Of a stretch of 64,000 bases of DNA, positions 9,984 through 21,400 are shown in pieces. Under the pieces are notes generated by a model. That model was not told the origin of the DNA. It did no database searches and was given only the letters and a program-made list of their open reading frames with translations. The position numbers and the translations under genes were made by a program. The stretch comes from Ignavibacteria bacterium (GTDB lineage: Bacteria > Bacteroidota > Ignavibacteria > Kapaibacteriales > UBA4661). The stretch is taken from the NCBI GenBank assembly GCA_013298775.1, contig JAAFIV010000026.1, forward strand, positions 1-64,000, read 5' to 3'. Positions within the stretch are counted from its first letter, which is position 1. Every line of letters starts with the position of its first letter.

Positions 9984-10529
9984 ATGAGAATTCGCCGCGA
10001 CAATGCTATCACCGTCGTGATTGACGTTCAAGACCGCTTATTTCCTCATATTGACGGGCATGCCGAGCTTGAACAGCGTCTGGAAAAATATATCGTTGGG
10101 ATGCAGATTCTCAATATGCCAATGATTGTTACCGAGCAATATCCACAAGGCTTAGGTCGCACCATTCCTAGTCTGCAAGCGGCTTTGGCGGATTATTACT
10201 CACCGATGGAAAAGATGACCTTTAGTTGCTGTGGCGAACAAGAATTTACGGATTCATTGGAAAACCTTGGGCGGAAACAAGTCCTGCTCATTGGCGTGGA
10301 AGCACACATTTGCGTTCTGCAAACCGCATTAGACCTGCGTGCGGCGGGCTATCGCCCTGTGATTCTTGAAGATTGCGTTTCCTCACGAAATCCAAACGAC
10401 AAACGCGTGGCGATAGAACGGATGCGGCGTGCAGGCTGCGTTATTACCACGATGGAGTCCGCTATCTTTGAATTATGCGGCGTTGCGGGAACAGAGACTT
10501 TTAAAAGAATTTCCAAATTGCTGAAATAA
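9984..10529 (+). CDS. Isochorismatase-family hydrolase
   Basis: VVIDVQDRLFPHI, MIVTEQYPQGLG, LLIGVEAHICVLQTALDLRAAGY. Confidence 0.9.
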   Translation: MRIRRDNAITVVIDVQDRLFPHIDGHAELEQRLEKYIVGMQILNMPMIVTEQYPQGLGRTIPSLQAALADYYSPMEKMTFSCCGEQEFTDSLENLGRKQVLLIGVEAHICVLQTALDLRAAGYRPVILEDCVSSRNPNDKRVAIERMRRAGCVITTMESAIFELCGVAGTETFKRISKLLK

Positions 10530-10550
10530 CGTACCTGTAAAGCAATCATT

Positions 10551-11540
10551 ATGGCAGAAATTCACCTTGTAACAGGATATTTAGGAAGCGGCAAAACCCA
10601 GTTTTTAAGCGCACTTTTGGAGCGAAAGCTCTTCCGCGAAAAAATTGCGGTCATTGTAAACGATTTCGGCGCGGTGATGTTCGATGGCTTACGTTTGCAA
10701 GCGGCTTCGGGTGCAGAAGGCTTGGAAATTTTGGATGTTCCGGGCGGCTGTTTATGCTGCTCGGCAATTGAAGATTTCCGTGAAGCATTGCAGAATGTGC
10801 TTTCGCGTGGCGTGGAGCGAGTATTTATCGAAGCCACAGGGCTTGCCGATGCAGCACAGGTACAGCGCGACCTCGCATTTATGCGCTTTCCGATAGATTC
10901 CACGCTGTGCATCGTTGATGTACGCAATATCCATCGTTTTCAAAAGCTCTTTCATATTGTCAATGCACAAATTGCCGCCGCCGATGTCCTGCTTTTTTCA
11001 AAAACTGACCTCGCCACTGAAGAACGTTTCCTGACAGTCCAAAGCGATGTAGAGCGCATCAATCCTCGCGCGAAGAAACTTGTTTTGGAGAAAGGGCGTT
11101 TACCCGCCGACGCGCTTTTGCAGCTTTTTGCCCCTCGGCATCGCTTCGTTTCTGATGCGCAGACCGCACACCAAGAACACCTGCTTCAGGAAAACATCAC
11201 CGCTTTTCGTATTTTTTTAGCAGAGAATGTTGATTTTACCTTGTTTGAGCAAGTATTGAAGCGGCTTCCAAATGATTTATTTCGCCTCAAAGGTGTGCTG
11301 CGTTTTGATGATTCCTCCAAGGTGCTTTTGTGCAATTACATCGCTGGAGCGTGGAATTATCAGCCTTTGGAGGAATCCCATGCCACAAGCGAATTGTTTG
11401 CGATTGGTCAAAATCTTGATGCGAACGCATTGCACGAGGTATTTGCTTTGCTGGGTGCCCGCATAGAATCAGGAACAGTGAGGAGTTTCGGTCTGGTCGA
11501 GCCTCACGAGCATGCGCATCATCATTCTCATAGCGAGTAA
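10551..11540 (+). CDS. CobW/G3E-family GTPase with His-rich C-terminus
   Basis: VTGYLGSGKTQFL, GGCLCCSA; C-terminal HEHAHHHSHSE. Confidence 0.9.
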   Translation: MAEIHLVTGYLGSGKTQFLSALLERKLFREKIAVIVNDFGAVMFDGLRLQAASGAEGLEILDVPGGCLCCSAIEDFREALQNVLSRGVERVFIEATGLADAAQVQRDLAFMRFPIDSTLCIVDVRNIHRFQKLFHIVNAQIAAADVLLFSKTDLATEERFLTVQSDVERINPRAKKLVLEKGRLPADALLQLFAPRHRFVSDAQTAHQEHLLQENITAFRIFLAENVDFTLFEQVLKRLPNDLFRLKGVLRFDDSSKVLLCNYIAGAWNYQPLEESHATSELFAIGQNLDANALHEVFALLGARIESGTVRSFGLVEPHEHAHHHSHSE

Positions 11541-11762
11541 GCCAAACATAAGATTGCACAAGCCTTTGCTTGATTATTCAGCAAAAATGGGCTTCAAAAA
11601 AGCAGCTTGAAAATTCCTTCTCCCTGCGTATATTGCCAGACTTTCGTGCAATGCAATCTCGGCGATGCACGGCACACTCGAACAGTACACTCTAACAGTG
11701 TTTCACAACATTTTGCATAACACTTTTGCATAACACTTTTGCATTCCATTCAGGAGTTTTCC

Positions 11763-12119
11763 ATGACACAAGACATCACTTTTTCGCAGCATCCTGCTTC
11801 TCCCACGCTGGCGATTGTTACCTTGAAAGGGCATATTACGGGCGGTCCGCAAGCGGTAGAATTTTCCACACATATCAATAAATTGGTAGCAACGGGTACA
11901 CGACATTTAATTGCCGATTTATCGGGTATTCAACTTATCAATAGTTCTGGCTTGGGAATGCTCGTCGGCGGACTGACAACCTTGCGTAAGAATGGCGGAG
12001 TGATGCGCTTTGCAGCCACACCACCCAATGTGATGAACCTCCTCGAAATGACCCGCCTCAATACCGTTTTTGAAATGTATGATTCGGTGGATGCTGCGGT
12101 GGCGAAAGTGCAAAAATAA
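11763..12119 (+). CDS. STAS-domain anti-sigma-factor antagonist
   Basis: LIADLSGIQLINSSGLGMLVGGLTTLRKNGG. Confidence 0.9.
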   Translation: MTQDITFSQHPASPTLAIVTLKGHITGGPQAVEFSTHINKLVATGTRHLIADLSGIQLINSSGLGMLVGGLTTLRKNGGVMRFAATPPNVMNLLEMTRLNTVFEMYDSVDAAVAKVQK

Positions 12120-12205
12120 GAAAGCAATATTGCCGAAGTACCATTGCCGTATTCTAGTATTATTGTCGTATTTCTCGTGTTGATTATTCATTTTATTCCC
12201 CAAAC

Positions 12206-13465
12206 ATGTCTTCAAATCTTACTTACACGACACTGTCAAATGGTCTTCGCGTCGTCGTTATTCCGCGTATGAATGCTCCTGTTGTTTCGGTTGCGGTGAC
12301 GTACAATGTGGGTTCGTATTCTGAACAGCCCGTCAATACTGGCTTTGCACACCTTTTTGAACACTTGATGTTTGAAGGTTCCGAAAACGTTGCACACGGA
12401 ATGTTCGATAAATACTGCTCCGAAGCCGGTGGCGACAACAATGCGTACACGACCTTTGATAAAACTACCTACTACATGTCCTTGCCCGCGCACCAGTTGG
12501 AGCTTGGTTTGTGGCTCGAAGCCGACCGCATGGGAGCCTTTGGTATTGATGAAGAAGCATTGCAAGTGCAGAAAAATGTGGTCTTGGAGGAAATCAATCA
12601 AAACGTAGAAAACTCGCCCTACGGCACGTATTCACGGGTATTGGCACGAACAGCGTATAGCAATGAAGCGGGATATAGCTGGGAAGTCTATGGCGAACCC
12701 AAGCACGTTGCGTCTTCGACGCTTCAGGATGTGCGGAATTTTTTCACGAGCTTCTATCGCCCTGACAATGCGTGTTTAGTCGTGTGTGGTGCCGTCGAAA
12801 CACAAGAAGCAATGCGGCTTGCGGAAAAGCATTTTGGGAAAATTGCACCACAAGGCGCATTACAAGGGGAAAAGAAATTTGCGCAGAACTATCGTAAAGG
12901 AAAAGGCTACGCACGTGTTCCAGACACGGTTGCGGCAGATTCTCTCTTTTGCTCATACCATTTTGAGGGCTATATGCTTGAGCGCGATGTCCATACGGCA
13001 GATGTGCTGTGCAGTATCATCTCCGACGGCATGAGTTCTCGGTTGTATAAGAAATTGGTGTACGATGAGCAAATTGCGAGCGAAGTAAATGCCTACGTGG
13101 ACGACCGCCGCTTTTCAAGTCTTTTCACTATGTACGCCATTGCCAATGGCAAAGAATATAGCTGCGACGCGCTCTACGCGTCATGGCAGGCAGTGATGCG
13201 AGATATAGTTGAACAGGGAATTAGCGAGCGGGAACTCACCAAAGCGAAAAATCGTATCAAAACACGCATTGCGCGGACAATGCAGCGCGTATCAGGCATT
13301 GCAGATGAGGCAGCACACCAAGCACTCTTTTTCAACACGCCAGAGCGCGTTTTTACTCTCGCCGATGCCTATTCCGATGTGGATGCCGCTCGTGTACACG
13401 ATTTCGCCAAGCGCATTTTTACGACCGAAAATGAAGTGCGCATAGATTTTGTACCGAAAGAGTAA
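12206..13465 (+). CDS. M16-family zinc metallopeptidase
   Basis: HLFEHLMFEGSENV (HxxEH), LEEINQNVENSPYG. Confidence 0.92.
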   Translation: MSSNLTYTTLSNGLRVVVIPRMNAPVVSVAVTYNVGSYSEQPVNTGFAHLFEHLMFEGSENVAHGMFDKYCSEAGGDNNAYTTFDKTTYYMSLPAHQLELGLWLEADRMGAFGIDEEALQVQKNVVLEEINQNVENSPYGTYSRVLARTAYSNEAGYSWEVYGEPKHVASSTLQDVRNFFTSFYRPDNACLVVCGAVETQEAMRLAEKHFGKIAPQGALQGEKKFAQNYRKGKGYARVPDTVAADSLFCSYHFEGYMLERDVHTADVLCSIISDGMSSRLYKKLVYDEQIASEVNAYVDDRRFSSLFTMYAIANGKEYSCDALYASWQAVMRDIVEQGISERELTKAKNRIKTRIARTMQRVSGIADEAAHQALFFNTPERVFTLADAYSDVDAARVHDFAKRIFTTENEVRIDFVPKE

Positions 13466-13558
13466 AGGGCGTACTGATTTCAAGCTCCTTCAAACTCTCT
13501 TCTCGGCGAATTCTGCGCCCTCTGTGGCGAATACCCTCAAGTACGACATTCTTTCAGT

Positions 13559-13636
13559 AGTGGCACAGACATTCCTGTCTGTGTTTATCACGTAAAACCA
13601 GCACCAATACTCACAGACAAGAATGTCTGTGCCACT
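13559..13636 (-). repeat. Family A element
   Basis: AGTGGCACAGACATTCCTGTCTGTG...CACAGACAAGAATGTCTGTGCCACT. Confidence 0.95.
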
Positions 13637-14028
13637 AAATAAACATTGTGAAGTTTGTCCATTTCGTTTTGTAGCTTTCCTCATACAGCTTTTTTTCGCA
13701 CACCTCCTGTTTCCTTTTTGCTATACGTATGTACCGACCCCGAAGATAAAAATGCCTCAAGCCTAGTTCCTGTCTGGCTTGCAGAAGATATTGCCTCAAA
13801 GTGTAAAAAGCAAAAAACAGCCTTCCTTCGCTGATAGAATCTTGCGTTGAAGCATCTTGAAAAGGATGGAAATACTTGCCAAAAACGTACCTTCAGAAAA
13901 TGGCTTCAAATCATGCGTTTCTGCGTAACGTTTTATTGCGTATTTTGCCATGTCGCACAGAGTATGATGTTCTCATCACAGGTGCGGCAAACGTATTTTC
14001 TCATCTTTTCTTTGTTGATGTATTGCCG

Positions 14029-15336
14029 ATGAATATACCGTTTTCCATTCAAAAAAAAGTCTTGGTTCTTGCCTATTATTTTCCGCCGATGGGACTGAGC
14101 GGCGTGCAACGCACCTTGAAATTTGTCAAGTATTTGCGCCGTTTTCATTGGGAGCCGACCGTGATAACGACCGGTCCTGTTGGATATTACGCGCTTGACA
14201 AATCGCTACAAGCGGAATTAGAATCCACTGGCATTCCCGTTATCCGAACAAGTGGTGGCGATGTAAACGCGATGCTTGCGGGCAATGGCGACTACAAACA
14301 ACGCGCCATGCCGCCAGAATTTCTCCGCAAAATTCTCTCGCGCATAAGTAGCTTTTTTTTCGTGCCAGATAACAAACGCTCGTGGGCAAAACAAGCCTTC
14401 AAAGCCGCATCAAAGCTCATGGAAGAAGAGCAATTTGATTTAATTTTCGTAAGTGGTCCGCCTTTTTCCGCGATGCAAGCTGGAGCGCGATTGAAGAAAA
14501 AATTTGGTGTGCCGCTCGTGGTGGATTACCGCGATTTGTGGTACGGCAATCAATTCACCACCGACCCAACCCCGCTTCATTCCTTTTTGAATCACAAAAT
14601 GGAATACAACATGCTCACGGCATCGGATAAAATCGTGGTCACGAATCGCAACATGAAAGCCCGCATGCTTGAGCATCACCCCTTTTTGAGCCACGACGAT
14701 ATTACGATTATTTCACAAGGCTACGACCCTGAAGATATGCTGCTACCAGCCGCGCCGCGCCAAAACGGGAAGTTTCGTCTTGGCTACGCAGGAATGTTTT
14801 ACGATTTTATTACGCCAAAGTATTTTTTGAAGGCATTCCAGCAAATTGTACATGAGCAACCGCAGCTTGCCGCCGATATGGAATTGCACTTTTTAGGACT
14901 GTTCCGCAAAGAAAATACGCGGCTTGTCAAGAAATTTGGGCTAGACAATTATGTGCATCAATACGGCTACCTCGACCACAAAAACGCTGTTTCCATGCTC
15001 CAATCCTTCGACGCACTCTGGATGATGGCGGGCAAAACCCGCAACGTGGATACGCACTCAAGCGGCAAGCTCTACGAATACTTTGGCACAAAAAAACCGC
15101 TCATTGTCAGCGTGCCAGAAGGCGCATTAACACAGGCGGCGCGAAAGTACGGCGCGGCAATTGTGACCGAACCCGACAACGTTTTCCAAATCAAACTTGC
15201 CATTCTTCAGTTGTATCAGCAATATAAAAACCGTGATGTTTTTCAACCAAACATTGAGTTTGTCGAACAGCATCGGCGTGATTACTTGACCGAGCAGCTC
15301 AGTAAAGAATTCAATTTCGCGCTCGACCATCCGTAA
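14029..15336 (+). CDS. GT4-like glycosyltransferase
   Basis: VLVLAYYFPPMGLSGVQRTLKFVKYL, LGYAGMFYDF, HSSGKLYEYFGTKKPLIV. Confidence 0.85.
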   Translation: MNIPFSIQKKVLVLAYYFPPMGLSGVQRTLKFVKYLRRFHWEPTVITTGPVGYYALDKSLQAELESTGIPVIRTSGGDVNAMLAGNGDYKQRAMPPEFLRKILSRISSFFFVPDNKRSWAKQAFKAASKLMEEEQFDLIFVSGPPFSAMQAGARLKKKFGVPLVVDYRDLWYGNQFTTDPTPLHSFLNHKMEYNMLTASDKIVVTNRNMKARMLEHHPFLSHDDITIISQGYDPEDMLLPAAPRQNGKFRLGYAGMFYDFITPKYFLKAFQQIVHEQPQLAADMELHFLGLFRKENTRLVKKFGLDNYVHQYGYLDHKNAVSMLQSFDALWMMAGKTRNVDTHSSGKLYEYFGTKKPLIVSVPEGALTQAARKYGAAIVTEPDNVFQIKLAILQLYQQYKNRDVFQPNIEFVEQHRRDYLTEQLSKEFNFALDHP

Positions 15337-15405
15337 AAAGAATAGCGAAACGCAGACAAGCGATAAGGAACGATGAAAAGACAAATGCGCGACTCCCCTT
15401 TCATT

Positions 15406-15479
15406 AGTGGCACAGACATTCTTGTCTGTGGAGCTTACATGCTGCTTCAGGACTCACAGACAAGAATGTCTGTGCCACC
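15406..15479. repeat. Family A element
   Basis: AGTGGCACAGACATTCTTGTCTGTGG...CACAGACAAGAATGTCTGTGCCACC. Confidence 0.95.
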
Positions 15480-15566
15480 GAAGCCTAAAGAAACTGACAC
15501 GTTATTTTTCAACCATTCCTAAGCGTTTAATGCTGTTTTTTTTGAACATAAAAACCCACAATAATA

Positions 15567-16703
15567 ATGATGAATACCGTTACAATACTGTGTTTGCTTG
15601 CGGCGAGCGTGTATCTTGTGCGAACACTCATTTTTGTGCTGGGAGTGATATTGGCGCGGCGCAAACAGGTTCAGTACGGCACAAATACTGGTTTTCAGCC
15701 TTTTGTTTCGGTAGTAGTGCCAGCGAGAAATGAAGAGGGAAACATTGAACGGTGCGTGCGCTCACTGATGCAAAGCACGTATCCTTCCACTGCGTTTGAA
15801 GTAATTATTGTCAATGACCGCTCGGAAGACCGCACGGGCGAGATTTTGTCAGGCTTGCAAGCGGAATTTCCTCACTTGGTGGTGCATAATACAACAGTGA
15901 ATGAAGGGGAACAGAAATCGAATTTACAAGGCAAACCACGCGCTGTACATCAAGGAATCATGCGCTCTCGCGGGGAAGTTGTGTGCATGACCGATGCCGA
16001 TTGCGAAATTCCTCCAACATGGATTCGTGCCATTGCAACCATGTATGCACGCCCTGAAGTTGGCTTGGTAGCTGCCTTTACGCTTGTTTCTGGGAATCGT
16101 TTTTTTGATAAATTGCAAATGCTGGAATGGACAATCAACAACACGATGGCAAGCGCGGGCGTAGGTTTGAAGCAGCCTCTGGGCTGTTTTGGGAATAATC
16201 TCAGCGTCCGCCGTAGCGTATATGAAGCTCTTGGCGGCTATGAGCGCATTCGCTTTTCGGTAACAGAAGACCTCGCCTTGCTCCAAGCGGTATTTCATGC
16301 GGGACATGAAGTGTGCTACGTTTGCAGTGCCGAAACGGGAATCCAAACAATGCCGTGTCCCGACCTTGCGAGCTTCTCCAAGCAGCACCAACGCTGGGTA
16401 AATGGTGGGAAAGCTCTCGGATGGCGAGGGCAGATATTCGTAGTGTCGTCGGTGTTGGTGTGGATTGGCATCGTTCTGGCATTGCTACAAAGCTCGTGGT
16501 TATTGGCATTGGGGCTTGTTGCTGTACGGATAGTTGCAAATATGGCACTTACGCTGCCTTCCTTTGCTACACTCCGCATGAAATCTCGCTTGTGGATGAT
16601 GCCGCTTGCCGAACCATTTTTCTTACTTATTGAACTTGCTATGCCTTTTTGGGCAATGAAATCAAGCGTGGAATGGAAAGGGCAAATTCTGCGCAATCAC
16701 TAG
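15567..16703 (+). CDS. GT2-family glycosyltransferase, membrane-associated
   Basis: FVSVVVPARNEEGNIERCVRSL, VNDRSEDRT, TDADCEIP, KQHQRWVNGG; C-terminal TM segments. Confidence 0.9.
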   Translation: MMNTVTILCLLAASVYLVRTLIFVLGVILARRKQVQYGTNTGFQPFVSVVVPARNEEGNIERCVRSLMQSTYPSTAFEVIIVNDRSEDRTGEILSGLQAEFPHLVVHNTTVNEGEQKSNLQGKPRAVHQGIMRSRGEVVCMTDADCEIPPTWIRAIATMYARPEVGLVAAFTLVSGNRFFDKLQMLEWTINNTMASAGVGLKQPLGCFGNNLSVRRSVYEALGGYERIRFSVTEDLALLQAVFHAGHEVCYVCSAETGIQTMPCPDLASFSKQHQRWVNGGKALGWRGQIFVVSSVLVWIGIVLALLQSSWLLALGLVAVRIVANMALTLPSFATLRMKSRLWMMPLAEPFFLLIELAMPFWAMKSSVEWKGQILRNH

Positions 16704-16803
16704 ATTCTATGCAGTCTGGACGCTCGTTTTCTCATTCAATATGTATTGCATATTTATTGAATATTTGTTGAATATCTATTGACCATTTACGGAGGATGAT
16801 GTT

Positions 16804-17175
16804 ATGAAAGCCCGTACTTTTGCTCGCTCACCGCATCCCGTTCTTGATAGAAACTCTCTGAAAAATAATGCTTCGTCTGGCATGGATATTACGCTTGAGC
16901 TGGTTGGAAGCAAGTGGAAAATCTTGATATTGTGGAATTTACGCAATGGTGCAAAACGCTTTACCGACATCCGAAAGCACATCCCCACTATCACCGAAAA
17001 AATGCTTTCTTTGCAATTAAAACAACTCGAAGCCGACCATTTTCTTTCCCGTGAAGTCTTCGCCGAAGTGCCACCACGCGTGGAATACTCGCTCACAGAC
17101 GAAGGAAAAACACTACTCCCCATGCTCGAAGCAATGTCCGCTTGGGGCGAGCAGAGGACGAAAACTATCGTTTGA
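16804..17175 (+). CDS. HxlR-family winged-helix regulator
   Basis: LELVGSKWKILILWNLRNGAKRFTDIRKHIPTITEKMLSLQLKQLEADHFLSREVFAEVPPRVEYSLTDEG. Confidence 0.93.
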   Translation: MKARTFARSPHPVLDRNSLKNNASSGMDITLELVGSKWKILILWNLRNGAKRFTDIRKHIPTITEKMLSLQLKQLEADHFLSREVFAEVPPRVEYSLTDEGKTLLPMLEAMSAWGEQRTKTIV

Positions 17176-17214
17176 GCAATTCGCTCTCGCAGAAACAATT
17201 CCACTACAAAAGCA

Positions 17215-17256
17215 AACGCCGAAGCGCACAGATTGTGTTCTTCGGCGTTGTTGTTT
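17215..17256 (+). terminator. Terminator after HxlR gene
   Basis: AACGCCGAAG...CTTCGGCGTTGTTGTTT. Confidence 0.7.
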
Positions 17257-17330
17257 ATTCTACTCGTGTTGCCTTATACAATTGCTTGAATTAGACATTA
17301 ATCTGGATTAGTCATTTTTACTCTGTCAAT

Positions 17331-17408
17331 AGTGGCACAGACATTCTTGTCTGTGAGTGTGAGTACAGGATTCAAGCGACAAACACAGACAAGAAGTCTC
17401 AAGCCACT
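17331..17408 (+). repeat. Family A element, subtype 2
   Basis: AGTGGCACAGACATTCTTGTCTGTGAG...CACAGACAAGAAGTCTCAAGCCACT. Confidence 0.95.
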
Positions 17409-17500
17409 GAAGCCAGTATTTACGCTACTTGCAACGTAAAAATTTTTAATCTGTAATATGTCCATTTGGATTCACATTGTACACGTTCAACTTCAAAAAC

Positions 17501-18313
17501 TTAAAACTTATACTTCACCGAAACGCCCACACGCGCTGAACTTGCCGTCCAGACCGTGTTTTGGGGCAAATCGCTGACAAGCGGCATGATACCATACGCA
17601 AAGAACGCTTCTGGCGTAAGAATGAGGCGGTCGGTGAGATTGATATTGTAGCTGAGTCCCGCCATTGGTGCGACCGTTAGGCTGCTCACATTTGGCAACG
17701 CGCCTGTACGCTCATTGCGGATGCGCCCGCCTGTTGTGAAAAAGCCACCATCGGCAGGAGCCGTGAGGGTTTCTTTTTGGGTGTATGCCGAGCCGACAGT
17801 TATATTCACCCGTGCGCCCAAATGCACATTCAAACCCGCAACGATATTGTACCCAACCATTGGTTCAATAGCAACGGATTGGACATTTGCATCCAGCGTA
17901 AATTCGCTCGTTGCGTTGTCGAATGAGCCATCCGAACGACCAACGCGGTAGTTCGAGCGTGTGAGTAAATTACTATTCTGTACGGAGTACGCGCCGCGCA
18001 AGCCCACACTGAGCTGCTCGGTAATCAAGTATTCCATCACGATTCCCGCCGACCATGTGCCAATGTTTGTCGCGCCAGCGTAAGCAGCCGGCTCATTGGA
18101 GCCGCCTGTACGGGGAGTGAAAATCGGCGCAGTCGGAAGCTCTAGGAAATTTGCCGTACCAAGGTCGGCACCAAAACCGCCATACACGCCGAGCGAGAAC
18201 TTACGCGGTCGTTGGATTTGTGCTTCTGCCGTTTCCACGCCAATTCCAATGCCTGTAAGCAGCATCGCAGCAAGCGCAGTAGCGGAAAAGAGAGATTTCA
18301 AAGATAATTTCAT
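17501..18313 (-). CDS. Outer-membrane beta-barrel protein
   Basis: Signal peptide MKLSLKSLFSATALAAMLLTGIGIGVETAEAQ, alternating beta strands, terminal ARVGVSVKYKF. Confidence 0.7.
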   Translation of the reverse strand: MKLSLKSLFSATALAAMLLTGIGIGVETAEAQIQRPRKFSLGVYGGFGADLGTANFLELPTAPIFTPRTGGSNEPAAYAGATNIGTWSAGIVMEYLITEQLSVGLRGAYSVQNSNLLTRSNYRVGRSDGSFDNATSEFTLDANVQSVAIEPMVGYNIVAGLNVHLGARVNITVGSAYTQKETLTAPADGGFFTTGGRIRNERTGALPNVSSLTVAPMAGLSYNINLTDRLILTPEAFFAYGIMPLVSDLPQNTVWTASSARVGVSVKYKF

Positions 18314-18360
18314 AAGTGTTTCTGTACATGATGAAGAAAATTGTTTGGGTTTGCGCTCTT

Positions 18361-18404
18361 GTGAGGGTCTCACGCCACGAAGACGTGGTACGTGAGACCC
18401 TCAC
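18361..18404. repeat. Family E single-arm hairpin
   Basis: GTGAGGGTCTCACG-CCACGAAGACGTGGTA-CGTGAGACCCTCAC. Confidence 0.75.
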
Positions 18405-18421
18405 AATCATGCGTCTCTTGA

Positions 18422-21400
18422 TTACCGAATCACCGTTATCGTCAGCGATTCTTTATCCAGCGTGTTGCGCAGCGTGAGCAGGTATGCGCCAGAAGGCAAG
18501 CCTGTAAGCGGCACGCGTGCTGTATGCTCGCCCGCACTTTGCTCGCGGAATGTCTGCTCGAAAACGACTGTTCCTGCGGCATTGCTGAGGCTGAGTGTTA
18601 CGGTGCTGTTGTCCTTCAAGCTGTACAGCACTGAAGCCGCGTCGTTTGCGGGGTTCGGGCTGACGGTGCTTAATTGCAAGGTGCGTCCTGAGGAGAAGTA
18701 CAACTGCTGTCCGCCAGACTGATTCAAGCCTTGCAGCGTAAACCGCGCCCCTGCTTGATTTTGCACAAGAGATTCGGGGAAACCAAGCGAAATGAAATTC
18801 GATAGCGAAATGAACGTACTTGCCGCATTACCAATACCTGCACGGAAATTCAGCGTAACGGTCGTATCTGCCGCCGCGCCGCGTGGAACGGTGATGGTAA
18901 TACCACGCGAACCAGCAGCAACGCTCGTTGTAACGATACCACCTGCATTCAAGAATTCCAGCAAACTCGCATTGTAGCTCAATTGAACGAGCATTGGCGC
19001 ATTTGCAGGAATATTTTGACGATTACGGATGACGATGGGCAAACTAAGTGCGTCGCCAGCACGTCCTGTGAGTTCAACGCGAGTTGCGGGCGTGGTGGTG
19101 GTTGCATTTGGAACATCAGTCAAATCTAAACGTCCCGATGCCGCACGGAGACTTGCATTTGGCGAGAACACGCCATCCAAGCGGAGGGGGCTGCCCACAT
19201 CATTACCAAGCAGCGTGCGGAAACGCAAGCGCGTCAGCACGGTATCGCCCGCGCCTGTGGAGGCGGGAACTTGCAGTGTGAGCGGAATCACGCGCTGCCC
19301 ATCAATCAGCTGTCCTTGCGGCGTTGTACCAACGGGTTGTAAAACGCTCGCATTCACGCGCAAGGTCGCGTAAATCTGCGTTCCGGGCGTGAAACGGCGG
19401 GCATTGCGCAGCGTAACCGGCACGTCAATTTCTTGACCAATTCCTGCACGTACATCTAAGGTTGCAATCGTCGCGCTGGCTGGCGGAGCTGCGGCTGTAC
19501 CGCGAATGTCCACGAACTGCACGGGGAATTCCGCATCACTGCGTACTTCTACCCGTGCTTCTTTTACGCCCAGAGTTGCGTCTGGTGCAAAGAAAATCGT
19601 TGCCGTCGAAGAACCAGTATTGCGAATGAGCGTGCCGTCAGGAATGGTGCGGGCAAAACGGAATTGTGACGAATCTTTGCCAACAATTCTGAGCGACGTA
19701 ATGCGCACGGTATCGCGTCCCGTGCTGGAGAGCGTGAAATTGATAGTGTTTGAGGTTGTAAGCGGTTCGGTGCTTGGTAAGACCAGCGTTTGGATTGGCG
19801 TAATGAGGCGTTTCGCCGCTACACCCGTTCCCCAAACTTCAACTGCATCTACGCCGTATGCGATATTGTGCGCAACCGTAAGTTGCGTTGTGCGGAAGCC
19901 AGCTTGCACGGGACGGAAGCGAACAACAATCGCGCTGGTAGAGCCAGAAGCAATCATTGTTGGCAAGGGAGCATCCACGCTGAAATCGCCTGCATTATCG
20001 CCCACAAAGCCGATAGAACTGATGTTCATCGTGGCAGTGCTGCTATTGCGCAAAATAATGGTGCGCGTTGCAGACGTGTTCGTAGCCACTGTTCCGAAGG
20101 GGAAGCGGAATTGCTGCGGTGTGGAGTTGATAATGGTTGGCGTGAGCGCACGTAGCACTGGCGTAACATCAATCGAAGCTGGCACTGCTGCACGGCTGCC
20201 GAGCCGCGTGATGCTTTCTGCCGCTTCACTGCTGAAGAGGCGCATATCCACCATTTTTTCTTCGGGGAATTTCGGTGCAAAAACCAGCGTCAGCGTTTGC
20301 TGCGTTGCGGGCTGCACAGTGAAAGGGAATTGCGTGAGGAAATAGAAATCATTCGAGGTAACGGCTGCATTCGTCGCAACAGTAAACGTGCCGCCTGTAA
20401 CCGTTACGGGCGCGGTGCCGAAGTTCCGCACTGAGTATTGGCGAACAATGCGCGATGTGCCAGTGGTAACGAATACTTCTGGCGGATTCGGCATCGTGGA
20501 GCCAGCCGGTGGGAATGGCGGCAAGCGGTCAATACGCGAGAAATTGCCTGAACCGCTCGTCAAATCTACGCCTTGGTCTTGCACGACGCGCAGCACAAAG
20601 TTTTGCGCAATACCACTGCCCAAAAGCGGCAACAATGCTTGCACGCCGTCGTGGACAATGCGTACATTCGCCAGAAGCGGGGATGTGGTGGTGAGCGAAG
20701 AAAGATTATCTCGTGTGGTCGGAGAATAGCGTACTTGCAGAACGCGTGTGCTGTTCGCGGGAAGAACAAGCGGCAGCGCGGGCGCGTCCATAATCGTAAA
20801 ATCATTCTCCGTAATGTTTGCTGCGGGAGAAACTCTCAGCTCGGTAATGGTCATCGGATTCGGGCTGTAATTTGCCAAAGTCACGGGCAAGGTACGCACT
20901 GTACCGACGGTAACAGCACCGAAATCCACGCCACGCGCAAGCGTCGGCAGCGTTCCCAAGTAGCCGCCTGTGCGAGCGGTTGCGTTGAGCTGCGCGGTGC
21001 GTGTGAAAGCGGTTACACGCGGTGCGGCAAGTGCGGCGAAATCGCCTGGGGTGTAGGTATAGAGGTAGCCATTCGGAACAGTGAGTGTGAAGGAATTCAA
21101 GCGGCAAAGGTCGGTTACGTTTGTTCCGAGGACGCTTGTTGTCCAATTATTGTTATCGGCGGTGGTAACGCGGCGGGTGTTGAAATCTCCTGTGGACGCG
21201 CCGCGCAAGCCTACTTGCGTTGGTGAGGAGAAGTCCGCACCGCGTGTAAAACTCATTTGTCCGTAATGGAATTCAATACGGTTCGATGTTTCGTAGAGTT
21301 TGATTTGGAAATTGAAGTTCGCGTCGGGTGCGGGCGGCGGATTATCAATCAACGACGCATTTTTCCACTGCACAATAAACACGCGATTCGGCGCAGTTCC

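Noticed and set aside
19506-20345. 279-aa plus-strand ORF opposite the S8 peptidase gene
   Set aside because: Mirror translation of ASH repeats; no independent evidence.
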